Part shown: in pieces, positions 29,558 through 37,463 of the stretch
How the letters are laid out: each line of letters opens with the position of its first letter
Position numbering within the stretch: position 1 is the stretch's first letter
Source: Proteobacteria bacterium UBA1844
GTDB lineage: Bacteria; Pseudomonadota; Gammaproteobacteria; Steroidobacterales; Woeseiaceae
Reading direction: 5' to 3'
DNA: 64,000 nt
Assembly (NCBI GenBank): GCA_002338615.1
Contig: DDIS01000087.1
Coordinates: 11,616 to 75,615, forward strand
The notes under the pieces: model-generated
Told to the model about the DNA's origin: nothing
Databases searched by the model: none
The model's input: only the letters and a program-made list of their open reading frames with translations
Program-made: the position numbers and the translations under genes

Positions 29558-30997
29558 ATGAGTCCGGACAGATTCTGCCTGCCGCCCATGACCGATACAC
29601 GGCCCGCAAAACCGACCGTTGCCAGCACCCTTGCCTGCAAGTACGCGCTCCTGCCCGAAGGATGGGCCAGCGACGTTTGTATCAGCATCGACAAGCAAGG
29701 GGATATCGTGGAGGTAGAGGCCAATTGTCGCCCGCTTCCCTCAAATGCTCTGGCCGGTTATCTCCTGCCCGGAATTCCCAACTTACATTCACATGCGCAT
29801 CAGCGTGCCATTGTTGGGCTTACCGAGAAACCTGGAACGAATGCCGACAGCTTTTGGACCTGGCGCAATTTGATGTACCGTTGCCTCGAACACTTGACAC
29901 CGGATCACATGCTTTCGATCGCATCGATGGCGTACCTGGAAATGTTGAAATCAGGCTACACCAGCGTTGCCGAGTTTCAGTACGTGCATCACGATCACCA
30001 TGGATCGGCCTATGACAATGTCGCGGAAATGTCGTTGCAAACGATACGGGCAGCCAACGATACGGGCATTGCAATCACTATTCTTCCGGTCCTCTATTGT
30101 TACAGCGGGTTCGGGGATCAACCACCACTACCCGAACAACGAAGATTTATTTGTAACATAGACCAGTTTGCGGACATTTTTCAGAATCTTTCCACGGCCA
30201 TCTGCAACGATCGAAACGCGAGCATCGGGATCGCGCCACACTCATTGCGGGCAGTCAATTTCATCGATCTCCGCAACACGCTCGTCAACTGTGCTACGAC
30301 TGCCGCGCGTCCCATACACATACACATCGCGGAGCAGTTGGCAGAAGTCAACGCGTGCATGCATCAATTTGGTTTGGCGCCAATATCCTGGCTGCGGGAA
30401 AATTTTGACCTTGATACCAACTGGTGTCTGGTGCACGCGACGCACGCATCGTTGGTTGAGATCGAATCTATCGCAAAGTGCGGCGCCGTAGTGGGACTTT
30501 GCCCAACCACAGAAGCAAATCTTGGTGATGGCATTCCGGATTTAGCATCACTCATCGAACACAATGGCCGGATCGGGATCGGGTCTGACAGTCAATGCAC
30601 GATCGATCCCGTCGAAGAAATGCGCTGGCTTGAATACGGCCAGCGCCTAAAGAGACTAACGCGCAATGTCTTTGCGACCGAACCATCAAAAAGTACCGGC
30701 CGAGAAGTTTTTGACCGCGTTACGATGGGCGGCGCACAAGCCTGTGGCCGGCAATCTGGTCGTATCGCGCAGGGATATCGTGCCGATTTTCTCGTCGTCG
30801 ATACGAATCACCCGCGCCTGTTCGGGCGCATCGCGGATGATTTTCTCGACAGCTGGATTTTTTCGACCAGCGCTAATCTGGTGCGACATGTTTTTGTCGG
30901 TGGTAAACAGATAATCCGAGATTACAGGCACCCCGGTGAAACGAAAATAAACGCCCGATTTCAAGAATCAATGCTCGATTTGATGGATCACCTATGA
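29558..30997 (+). CDS. hutF: Formimidoylglutamate deiminase HutF
   Basis: A 479-residue amidohydrolase that converts N-formimino-glutamate to N-formyl-glutamate and ammonia, the five-step hut route. The metal motif HSHAHQRA (about residue 77-84), the HIHIAEQ box, HATH and the GSDSQ...DP metal site are present. The next Met at codon 11 is possible, but the first has GAGAA upstream. The stop overlaps hutH (ATGA). Use of HutF implies a HutG deformylase elsewhere, since none is seen here. Confidence 0.95.
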   Translation: MSPDRFCLPPMTDTRPAKPTVASTLACKYALLPEGWASDVCISIDKQGDIVEVEANCRPLPSNALAGYLLPGIPNLHSHAHQRAIVGLTEKPGTNADSFWTWRNLMYRCLEHLTPDHMLSIASMAYLEMLKSGYTSVAEFQYVHHDHHGSAYDNVAEMSLQTIRAANDTGIAITILPVLYCYSGFGDQPPLPEQRRFICNIDQFADIFQNLSTAICNDRNASIGIAPHSLRAVNFIDLRNTLVNCATTAARPIHIHIAEQLAEVNACMHQFGLAPISWLRENFDLDTNWCLVHATHASLVEIESIAKCGAVVGLCPTTEANLGDGIPDLASLIEHNGRIGIGSDSQCTIDPVEEMRWLEYGQRLKRLTRNVFATEPSKSTGREVFDRVTMGGAQACGRQSGRIAQGYRADFLVVDTNHPRLFGRIADDFLDSWIFSTSANLVRHVFVGGKQIIRDYRHPGETKINARFQESMLDLMDHL

Positions 30998-32526
30998 ATA
31001 ATCCAAGATTGCAATTGCGCCCTGGACATCTGTCGCTGTCTGATCTTAGAAAAGCTAATCGAGAGCCGGTCTCTGTCAGTTTGAATCGGGAGACGTGGCA
31101 ACGAATCCGTGCATGCCGTCAGGTCGTGGACGACGTAATAGCTAATGGTGATGTAGCCTACGGAATCAACACCGGCTTCGGGCGCCTTGCACAAACCACG
31201 ATCGACATTGGCAACCTTGCCAAGCTACAGGAAAACTTGCTGCTGTCGCACGCAGCTGGGGTCGGTCAACCGATGCAAGATCGGGTGATTCGTCTGGCCA
31301 TGCTGCTCAAGTTGAATTCGCTCGCTCGCGGCTATTCCGGGGTTAGCTGTGAGGTGGTGGAATTGCTCGCCGGTATGCTGAACAACCGGATTTACCCAGT
31401 GGTACCGGGAAAAGGCTCGGTGGGTGCCTCAGGAGACCTGGCGCCTTTGGCCCACCTCAGCTTGCCGTTGATCGGACTTGGACACGTACGCGTCGATGAC
31501 CGTATTCAGGACAGCGTCACCGCCTTACAGCAGGTTGGCCTGCAGCCTATATCTTTGCGGGCCAAGGACGGGCTTTCGTTGTTGAACGGCACACAAATAT
31601 CTACAGCTCTGGCGTTGTCCGCCCTTTTCGACGCTGAGATGAATGCCGACGCGGCGTTCATTGCGGGCAGTATGACCGTTGAAGCCACTTTGGGCAGCCG
31701 GTCTCCGTTTGACGCCGGCATCAGCGAGATTCGTGGCCTGCACGGCCAAATCGAAGCGGCACGCATTTTTCGACTCATTCTCGACGTCTCGGAATTGGGA
31801 CATTCGCACCAGGCATGTGATCGGGTGCAGGATCCCTACTCGTTGCGTTGCCAGCCGCAAGTCATGGGTGCGTGCCTGGATCAACTACGACATGCGGCAG
31901 GCATTCTCGAGATTGAATCCAATGCCGTGTCCGACAATCCCCTTGTTTTTCCTGATCGCAAGGTAATTCTGTCCGGCGGCAACTTCCACGCAGAATCGGT
32001 CGCCATGGTGTCCGACAACATTGCGCTCGCGGTCGCTGAGATGGCGGCGTTGTCCGAACGCCGCCTTGCCCTGCTGATTGACTCGCACCTTAGCCAATTG
32101 CCTCCTTTTCTGGTTGCGGACGCCGGACTCAATTCCGGTTTCATGATTGCGCAAGTTACGGCGGCAGCGCTCGCCAGTGAAAACAAGTCACTCGCTCACC
32201 CCGCCTGTGTCGATAGTTTGCCGACTTCGGCAAATCAGGAGGATCACGTGAGCATGGCGACCTTCGCCGCCCGACGGCTATTTGATATGAACGAAAATTC
32301 CAGTTATATCATCGGGATTGAATTGCTGGCGGCAGCTCAAGGCCTCGATTTCAGACGCCCATTGCGCTCATCGGATACAATCGAAAGTGCCCACGCGACG
32401 ATCAGATCAGTGGTGCCAACTTGGGATCGCGATCGCTTGATGCATTCCGATATCGAGGCAGCTTTTCGACTCATCAAAGACGGAGCGTTTGACTCGTCAG
32501 TGAGTCATTATATCGATGCACGTTGA
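30994..32526 (+). CDS. hutH: Histidine ammonia-lyase HutH
   Basis: A 510-residue lyase that removes ammonia from L-histidine to give urocanate. The Ala145-Ser146-Gly147 triad that forms the MIO cofactor lies in GSVGASGDLAPLAHL, and the family segments YGINTGFG and SANQEDHVSM are intact. Normal length. Its start overlaps the hutF stop. The lipoprotein gene starts about 25 bases after its stop, so the three genes look like one operon under the HutC palindrome. Confidence 0.97.
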   Translation: MNNPRLQLRPGHLSLSDLRKANREPVSVSLNRETWQRIRACRQVVDDVIANGDVAYGINTGFGRLAQTTIDIGNLAKLQENLLLSHAAGVGQPMQDRVIRLAMLLKLNSLARGYSGVSCEVVELLAGMLNNRIYPVVPGKGSVGASGDLAPLAHLSLPLIGLGHVRVDDRIQDSVTALQQVGLQPISLRAKDGLSLLNGTQISTALALSALFDAEMNADAAFIAGSMTVEATLGSRSPFDAGISEIRGLHGQIEAARIFRLILDVSELGHSHQACDRVQDPYSLRCQPQVMGACLDQLRHAAGILEIESNAVSDNPLVFPDRKVILSGGNFHAESVAMVSDNIALAVAEMAALSERRLALLIDSHLSQLPPFLVADAGLNSGFMIAQVTAAALASENKSLAHPACVDSLPTSANQEDHVSMATFAARRLFDMNENSSYIIGIELLAAAQGLDFRRPLRSSDTIESAHATIRSVVPTWDRDRLMHSDIEAAFRLIKDGAFDSSVSHYIDAR

Positions 32527-32551
32527 CACGAAAGCCATTAGGAGAACACTC

Positions 32552-33796
32552 GTGAATAAATCACTATTGATTGGTGTCGTGTTGCTGGCTGTAGCCGCCT
32601 GCAACCGAGGCGATGGACCATCGGCCTCGGCGACTGTTGGTATGCAAATGCTGACATCGCCGGCAGGTAGCGGCAGCGCAGGGCTGCACTTGGCGAAGAC
32701 CATGGACGGAGACGTCGTCATGAGCTGGTTGGAACCCGAAGGCACGGGGCACGCATTGAAGTTTTCGGTTCTCGCTGAATCACATTGGCAGGTGCCACGA
32801 ACTGTCGCTCAAGGCGACACTTGGTTTGTTAATTGGGCAGATTTTCCATCGGTCGTTCCGATTTCTCATGATCTGTGGGCGGCACATTGGCTGAAAAAGC
32901 AGCCAGGTGGGCGATACGCGTACAATGTCGCCATTTCCCTATCACAAGATAGCGGTCGGACGTGGAGTGCACCTGTTACGCCACATACTGACGGTACAGC
33001 GACAGAGCACGGATTTGTAAGTCTTTACCCCGTGGCTGGCGGTGTCGGAACACTTTGGCTTGACGGTCGAAACATGATCGAGGACCAACCTCATTCCGAA
33101 CACAGCCTGGGCGACGAATTGCAAGGCATGACTTTGCGGTCCGCCACCCTCACTGCCGATCTAGGTCTCAGCGACGAACAGCAAGTTGATTCACTAACCT
33201 GCGATTGCTGCCAGACGGATGTGGGAATCGGCGCGGATGGAGCCATTGCCATCTATCGCAATCGGGATGCAGGCGAGATACGCGACATTTACGTGTCACG
33301 CTCCGTGAACGGAAAATGGCAAGAGCCATTGCGGGTATCGAATGATGGTTGGAAAATTGCCGGCTGCCCGGTGAACGGCCCGGCAATCGATGCCAATGGC
33401 AAGAACGTTAGTGTCGCTTGGTTTACGGCCGCAAACGATCAGTCTGCCGTGCTAATTGCGCGTTCCGAAAATGCTGGAATCAGTTTTTCCGATCCGATCA
33501 CCATCGATAACGAAAAACCGTTGGGACGAGTTGACGTGGTGCTCTTGAGCAACGGCGACACGGTCGTCAGCTGGTTGAGCAAAAGTGCTGGCAATGATGC
33601 GAAAATCAATGCACGACTGGTGACCCCTGAAGGAAAAGTCGGCAGCGCCGTCATCATTGCGGAAACAACGGCATCACGTACATCTGGCTTTCCGCAAATG
33701 ATATCGGTCGGTGCTGATTTGCTGTTTGCATGGGCCGAAGTATCCGACAATCAAAGCCAAGTCGTTACGGCGAGGATTCCGGTTGAAAATTTATGA
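32552..33796 (+). CDS. BNR/sialidase-fold lipoprotein with Cys cluster in the hut operon
   Basis: A 414-residue lipoprotein: GTG start with AGGAG seven bases upstream, signal peptide and lipobox VAAC (Cys about 17). The body has repeated Asp-box-like turns (SQDSGRTWS, RSENAGISFS) of a six-bladed propeller. A cluster SLTCDCCQTD (Cys about 217, 219, 220) interrupts it, with another Cys at AGCPVN; such a cluster may bind copper or another metal. It is not a known hut gene, yet follows hutH closely. No catalytic sialidase residues are evident. Confidence 0.75.
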   Translation: MNKSLLIGVVLLAVAACNRGDGPSASATVGMQMLTSPAGSGSAGLHLAKTMDGDVVMSWLEPEGTGHALKFSVLAESHWQVPRTVAQGDTWFVNWADFPSVVPISHDLWAAHWLKKQPGGRYAYNVAISLSQDSGRTWSAPVTPHTDGTATEHGFVSLYPVAGGVGTLWLDGRNMIEDQPHSEHSLGDELQGMTLRSATLTADLGLSDEQQVDSLTCDCCQTDVGIGADGAIAIYRNRDAGEIRDIYVSRSVNGKWQEPLRVSNDGWKIAGCPVNGPAIDANGKNVSVAWFTAANDQSAVLIARSENAGISFSDPITIDNEKPLGRVDVVLLSNGDTVVSWLSKSAGNDAKINARLVTPEGKVGSAVIIAETTASRTSGFPQMISVGADLLFAWAEVSDNQSQVVTARIPVENL

Positions 33797-33827
33797 TGAA
33801 CTGACAGCCACTGCGAACACTGACGGA

Positions 33828-34559
33828 TCAATCCTCCGGCATCGTACCGATCAGTTCGTAGCTTGACCCGGGATGACTTAGCTCGGAAAGACTGACCGGC
33901 CTGCCACCTGACCAGGTTCGCCGTCGAATCACCAAGCACGGTTCATTTTCCTGCATTCTGAGGAGTCGACGGACTTTTGGCGCCGGATGGTCAGCGCGAA
34001 TGACATGCTCGGAGGTATATAACGGTGCCACCTTCGTCAGGTAGACGTTCGGCGTGATTTTAGTAAAATCCATTTTCAGGTAATCGGGTGCCAATCTAGG
34101 GCACACATAGCGATCCTCCAATTGAATTGGCTGACCGCTCTCCATATGCAAGATAAGTGAGTGAAATAATTTATCACCGGGCCGAACCTCAAGCCGTTCT
34201 GCCTGCATCTGATCCGCTGTCACCTCTTTTAGAACAACGACCTTCGCCGAATGCACGTGTCCTCGCGCTCGGATTTCATCGGCAATATTGCGAACCCGCA
34301 ATACGTCCGAGTGCGGCCTTGAATCAGCGACGAAAGTACCCACACCGGCCAATCGAATGACGTAGCCGTCGTCGGTCAGTTCCCTGAGTGCCCGGTTTAC
34401 CGTCATGCGCGACACGCCGAGTGTTTCCACCAACTCATTTTCTGACGGCACCCGGTCATTCGGTTTCAATCGACCATCGCCAATACGTTCCAAAACATGC
34501 GCTTTTACCTGCTGATAGCGCGGCTCAGCTCGATTCATGGAAATGATCTTTTGACTCAT
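33828..34559 (-). CDS. hutC: Histidine utilisation repressor HutC
   Basis: A 243-residue GntR/HutC-family repressor. The N-terminal winged helix (about 14-75) has RVPSENELVETLGVSRMTVNRAL. The C-terminal UTRA ligand domain (about 95-240) has HSLILHMESGQPIQLEDRYV. Urocanate is the known inducer of HutC. It converges on the lipoprotein gene and lies at the end of the minus-strand series with the PepSY and TonB-receptor genes. It should bind the three TGTATATACA-type palindromes listed here. Confidence 0.93.
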   Translation of the reverse strand: MSQKIISMNRAEPRYQQVKAHVLERIGDGRLKPNDRVPSENELVETLGVSRMTVNRALRELTDDGYVIRLAGVGTFVADSRPHSDVLRVRNIADEIRARGHVHSAKVVVLKEVTADQMQAERLEVRPGDKLFHSLILHMESGQPIQLEDRYVCPRLAPDYLKMDFTKITPNVYLTKVAPLYTSEHVIRADHPAPKVRRLLRMQENEPCLVIRRRTWSGGRPVSLSELSHPGSSYELIGTMPED

Positions 34560-34751
34560 AGTGTATGACTTCCACAGTCTATCTTTTTGGACGTGACCAG
34601 CTGGTTATCCTTACGCCACTAACACATCATAAATTGCCGTTCGCGTCAACGTTGGATCGCGGACCGCGCGTCTAACTACGTGCTCTAAAGAACACGAGGG
34701 GTGTTGGGAATTACCACGCCTTCCGGTCGAGCAGAAATTATTTGGACAAGC

Positions 34752-36605
34752 TCAGATGCCGAAATCGTCGAAAAAGACCTGTGACTCTGGAACGTGTAGT
34801 CGTGCTAGCAACTGACGCGTTGCGGCCAACATTGGTGGTGGACCGCAGATGTAAAATTCACAGGCCCCTGGTTTTTCCATTTGTTTCAGCACCCCTTGAT
34901 CGACGGCCGCGTGCACGAACCCGATTTGCCCCGTCCAGCCGTCATCGGGCAAAGGCTCGGACAGCACCGGCTGCCAGCAAAAATTGCTAAATCGCGTCTG
35001 CAAATCGTCAAATTCGGTGGCATAAAACAAATCCGCTTTGCTACGTGCGCCATACCAAAAGTGAATCCTTCGGTCGCTTTTCTTGTAAAGCAGTTCGTCA
35101 CGTATGATGGATCGTAGCGGTGCCATTCCAGCGCCACCTCCTATCACAACCATGTCGCGATTGGTTTCCTGTGCGCGAAAATCACCGAGAGGTCCTACTA
35201 TGTTCAGGCAGTCGCCTTTTCGTAAAGACCACATAAAACTCGAACCAAAGCCCGACGGAACTCCCAGGGCTCCAGCAGGCGGTAACATGAAGCGTACATT
35301 GAGCACGATCATTCCACGGTGGTCGCTCGGCGCCGCCGCCAACGAATATGCTCGACGTAGCTCTGACTTGACGACGTGCTTCAGTGCTTGCCCGAAGTTT
35401 GGACATTCCGCACGAATTGCCTCGCTGGTCTCAATTCTCGCGCCATCCATTTCATGCGGTGGGATAACAACGTGCACGTAGGACCCCGCATGGTAGTTGA
35501 AATCCGGCTTGTCGATGCGCAAAGTAATTTCACGGATGAACGGTGTCACAAGTTGGGAGTCGACGACTTCAGCCGTGGCCGTCTCAGCCGAAAGCACTTC
35601 ATTTGAAATAGTAACGCTGAGGTCCTTTGATACCTCCGCTTGGCAGGATAATCTTATTCCCTCGCGGCGCTGGTGCGCCGGGATAAGGCGAAGGTCGGCG
35701 GCCGATTCGGGCCACGCAGGATCCAAAGCAACCACACAAAGTCCGCAGGTACCACCACCACCGCAATTCGATGGCAGCATGATGTCAGCGCGCGCCAAGG
35801 CATCGTATAGAGTGCGACCGGAAAATGAGGCGACACGAGTAACAATTTCACCGTGTGGCGCACAAACAGCAATCAGCGCGCGCTTCCGCCACCAGCGATC
35901 CGGAAAGACACCCAGGAAATCGGATTTTCGGAAACTGTCAAAGAAAAGAATAATGCCCGTAATAGAAAACCAGGCGGCGATCAGGGAGGCGAAGATCAGC
36001 AATACATTGTTGAAGTTTTCGCGGCCCTGATAATCCATGATGTGCAGCATCCAAAAGATATCAAATAGCCGCCAAGTATCATTGCGCCGCTCCAGGATGG
36101 CCCCATCGGCCCTTGACACATACAATGATGTCGCCTCAGCATCATCGAAGTCCACACGCCACGCGTCACCGCGGTGTTTCCTGATTTCCATGGACGGTGC
36201 CGATACTGCTGAAATCTGCACGATCCGGCCATTACCACTGAAATCTGCCTCGGCCACTTTACGGGCGACGTCTTCGGTAATTTCGAACGCTTCGCCAGAA
36301 CTCGCATCATACAGTTGCGGGCCGTCCTGCCTTTCTACTCGATACACCGGATGATCTAGGAGTGACGTAAGGTCGATCCCGTGTACCACCGCGTCGCCTT
36401 GCAACCGGTCAAGTACTGACGTCGGTTCAAGCAGAACTTGTATTCGCGAAAACAGTGGGGCGATATTGTGGTCCGCGCGAGTATGGTGGCCTTGCACCTG
36501 TTCGTGATCGAGCAACCCCATCATGAACCCGCTCAGCATCCATAGTATCACTTGGATGCCGATCGCAAGACCAATCCACTTATGAAATCTTCGGAACCAG
36601 ATCAT
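34752..36605 (-). CDS. PepSY membrane protein fused to an NqrF-like NADH:ferredoxin reductase
   Basis: A 617-residue fusion. The N-terminal half is a PepSY-associated membrane unit: first helix about 9-30, periplasmic PepSY domain, then helix about 198-222 after WMLHIMDY. The C-terminal half resembles subunit F of Na-translocating NADH-quinone reductase: a 2Fe-2S centre with Cys at about 281, 287, 290 and 321 (CGGGGTCGLC), the FAD box RAYSLA, the NADH box GGGAGMAPLR and CGPPPM, ending DDFGI. It should pass electrons from NADH across the membrane, as ferric or cupric reductases do. Start at 36605 (AAGG upstream) overlaps the preceding gene. Confidence 0.85.
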   Translation of the reverse strand: MIWFRRFHKWIGLAIGIQVILWMLSGFMMGLLDHEQVQGHHTRADHNIAPLFSRIQVLLEPTSVLDRLQGDAVVHGIDLTSLLDHPVYRVERQDGPQLYDASSGEAFEITEDVARKVAEADFSGNGRIVQISAVSAPSMEIRKHRGDAWRVDFDDAEATSLYVSRADGAILERRNDTWRLFDIFWMLHIMDYQGRENFNNVLLIFASLIAAWFSITGIILFFDSFRKSDFLGVFPDRWWRKRALIAVCAPHGEIVTRVASFSGRTLYDALARADIMLPSNCGGGGTCGLCVVALDPAWPESAADLRLIPAHQRREGIRLSCQAEVSKDLSVTISNEVLSAETATAEVVDSQLVTPFIREITLRIDKPDFNYHAGSYVHVVIPPHEMDGARIETSEAIRAECPNFGQALKHVVKSELRRAYSLAAAPSDHRGMIVLNVRFMLPPAGALGVPSGFGSSFMWSLRKGDCLNIVGPLGDFRAQETNRDMVVIGGGAGMAPLRSIIRDELLYKKSDRRIHFWYGARSKADLFYATEFDDLQTRFSNFCWQPVLSEPLPDDGWTGQIGFVHAAVDQGVLKQMEKPGACEFYICGPPPMLAATRQLLARLHVPESQVFFDDFGI

Positions 36606-37353
36606 GACGTACCTTGCTACCTTCATCCGCGGCATTGATGGGGCCTGCCACAGGTCGTTTACGTTTCAACGCATAGACCAGTAACCAAACTCCGGTCAGT
36701 CCAAACGAAATTCCAAAAAAAGAAGCCACACGCAACAAATTATTGTTCAAATCCGTACGACTTTCATAATCCATGATGTGAAACATCCACAGAAAATCGT
36801 AGACCCTCCAGAATGTGTGTCGCCGACTTACGAGTTCGCCCGTTGACGGGGAAATATAGAATGTGGTTTGAATGGCATCGTCAAACCGAACTTGCCAAAG
36901 CGGCAGGGGCCGAGCCTGAATCTCGCTCGGTCGGTCGCTGTCATCACGTAACAGATTAACGTCGGATAACGCGCCATCCCCTGCATAGTAGTATCTGGCA
37001 AGTTCTGCGACTAATTCGACTGGGATTGGAGATACTGGAACACCACTAGTGGCATACAACAATACGGGTTCCGCCGAATCTTCGATGACCACGTAGTACG
37101 GCACACCAATTCGGCTTACCAGATCAATTTGAGTTGCCCGCGGATACCTATTGACGATCGACTTAATCAAATACAGATCTTCCACGTTGCCAAGAAAGGG
37201 TTCGTCGATATTTTTGACCAACGGGTCGCCATGAATAAAATCAATATCCAGCACTGCCATGTAAGCACCGCTCAGCATCCAAAACGTCACCTGAATACCA
37301 ATTACCAACGCGATCCACTTATGCGTCTTCCTTGCGAGAAAGGGTGCCTTCAT
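36580..37353 (-). CDS. PepSY-domain membrane protein
   Basis: A 257-residue protein with a first membrane helix (about 12-34), a periplasmic PepSY region with WQVRFDDAIQTTFYISPSTGEL, and a last helix (about 205-230) after FHIMDYESRTDLNNNLLR. It is a paralogue of the N-terminal half of the next gene, with the same HKWI...MLSG and HIMDY segments. The conserved His residues may bind haem or metal. It overlaps the PepSY-NqrF gene by 26 bases, so the two products probably form one redox complex. Confidence 0.85.
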   Translation of the reverse strand: MKAPFLARKTHKWIALVIGIQVTFWMLSGAYMAVLDIDFIHGDPLVKNIDEPFLGNVEDLYLIKSIVNRYPRATQIDLVSRIGVPYYVVIEDSAEPVLLYATSGVPVSPIPVELVAELARYYYAGDGALSDVNLLRDDSDRPSEIQARPLPLWQVRFDDAIQTTFYISPSTGELVSRRHTFWRVYDFLWMFHIMDYESRTDLNNNLLRVASFFGISFGLTGVWLLVYALKRKRPVAGPINAADEGSKVRHDLVPKIS

Positions 37354-37418
37354 TTTCGTGTGCTCTAGGATGGCGTTTGGCGAATGCCAGGCGTTGAGAA
37401 TGCGGTCATGGCGAAATT

Positions 37419-37447
37419 AGCAGGACGGCAATATTTGCCGTCCTGCT
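37419..37447 (-). terminator. 13-base perfect hairpin after the TonB receptor
   Basis: Arms 37419-37431 and 37435-37447 (AGCAGGACGGCAA) pair perfectly around a 3-base loop, 17 bases past the receptor stop. Only AATTT follows on the minus strand, so it may be a partial terminator or an mRNA 3' stabiliser ahead of the PepSY genes. Confidence 0.65.
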
Positions 37448-37463
37448 GTCGCGATCAATGCAT

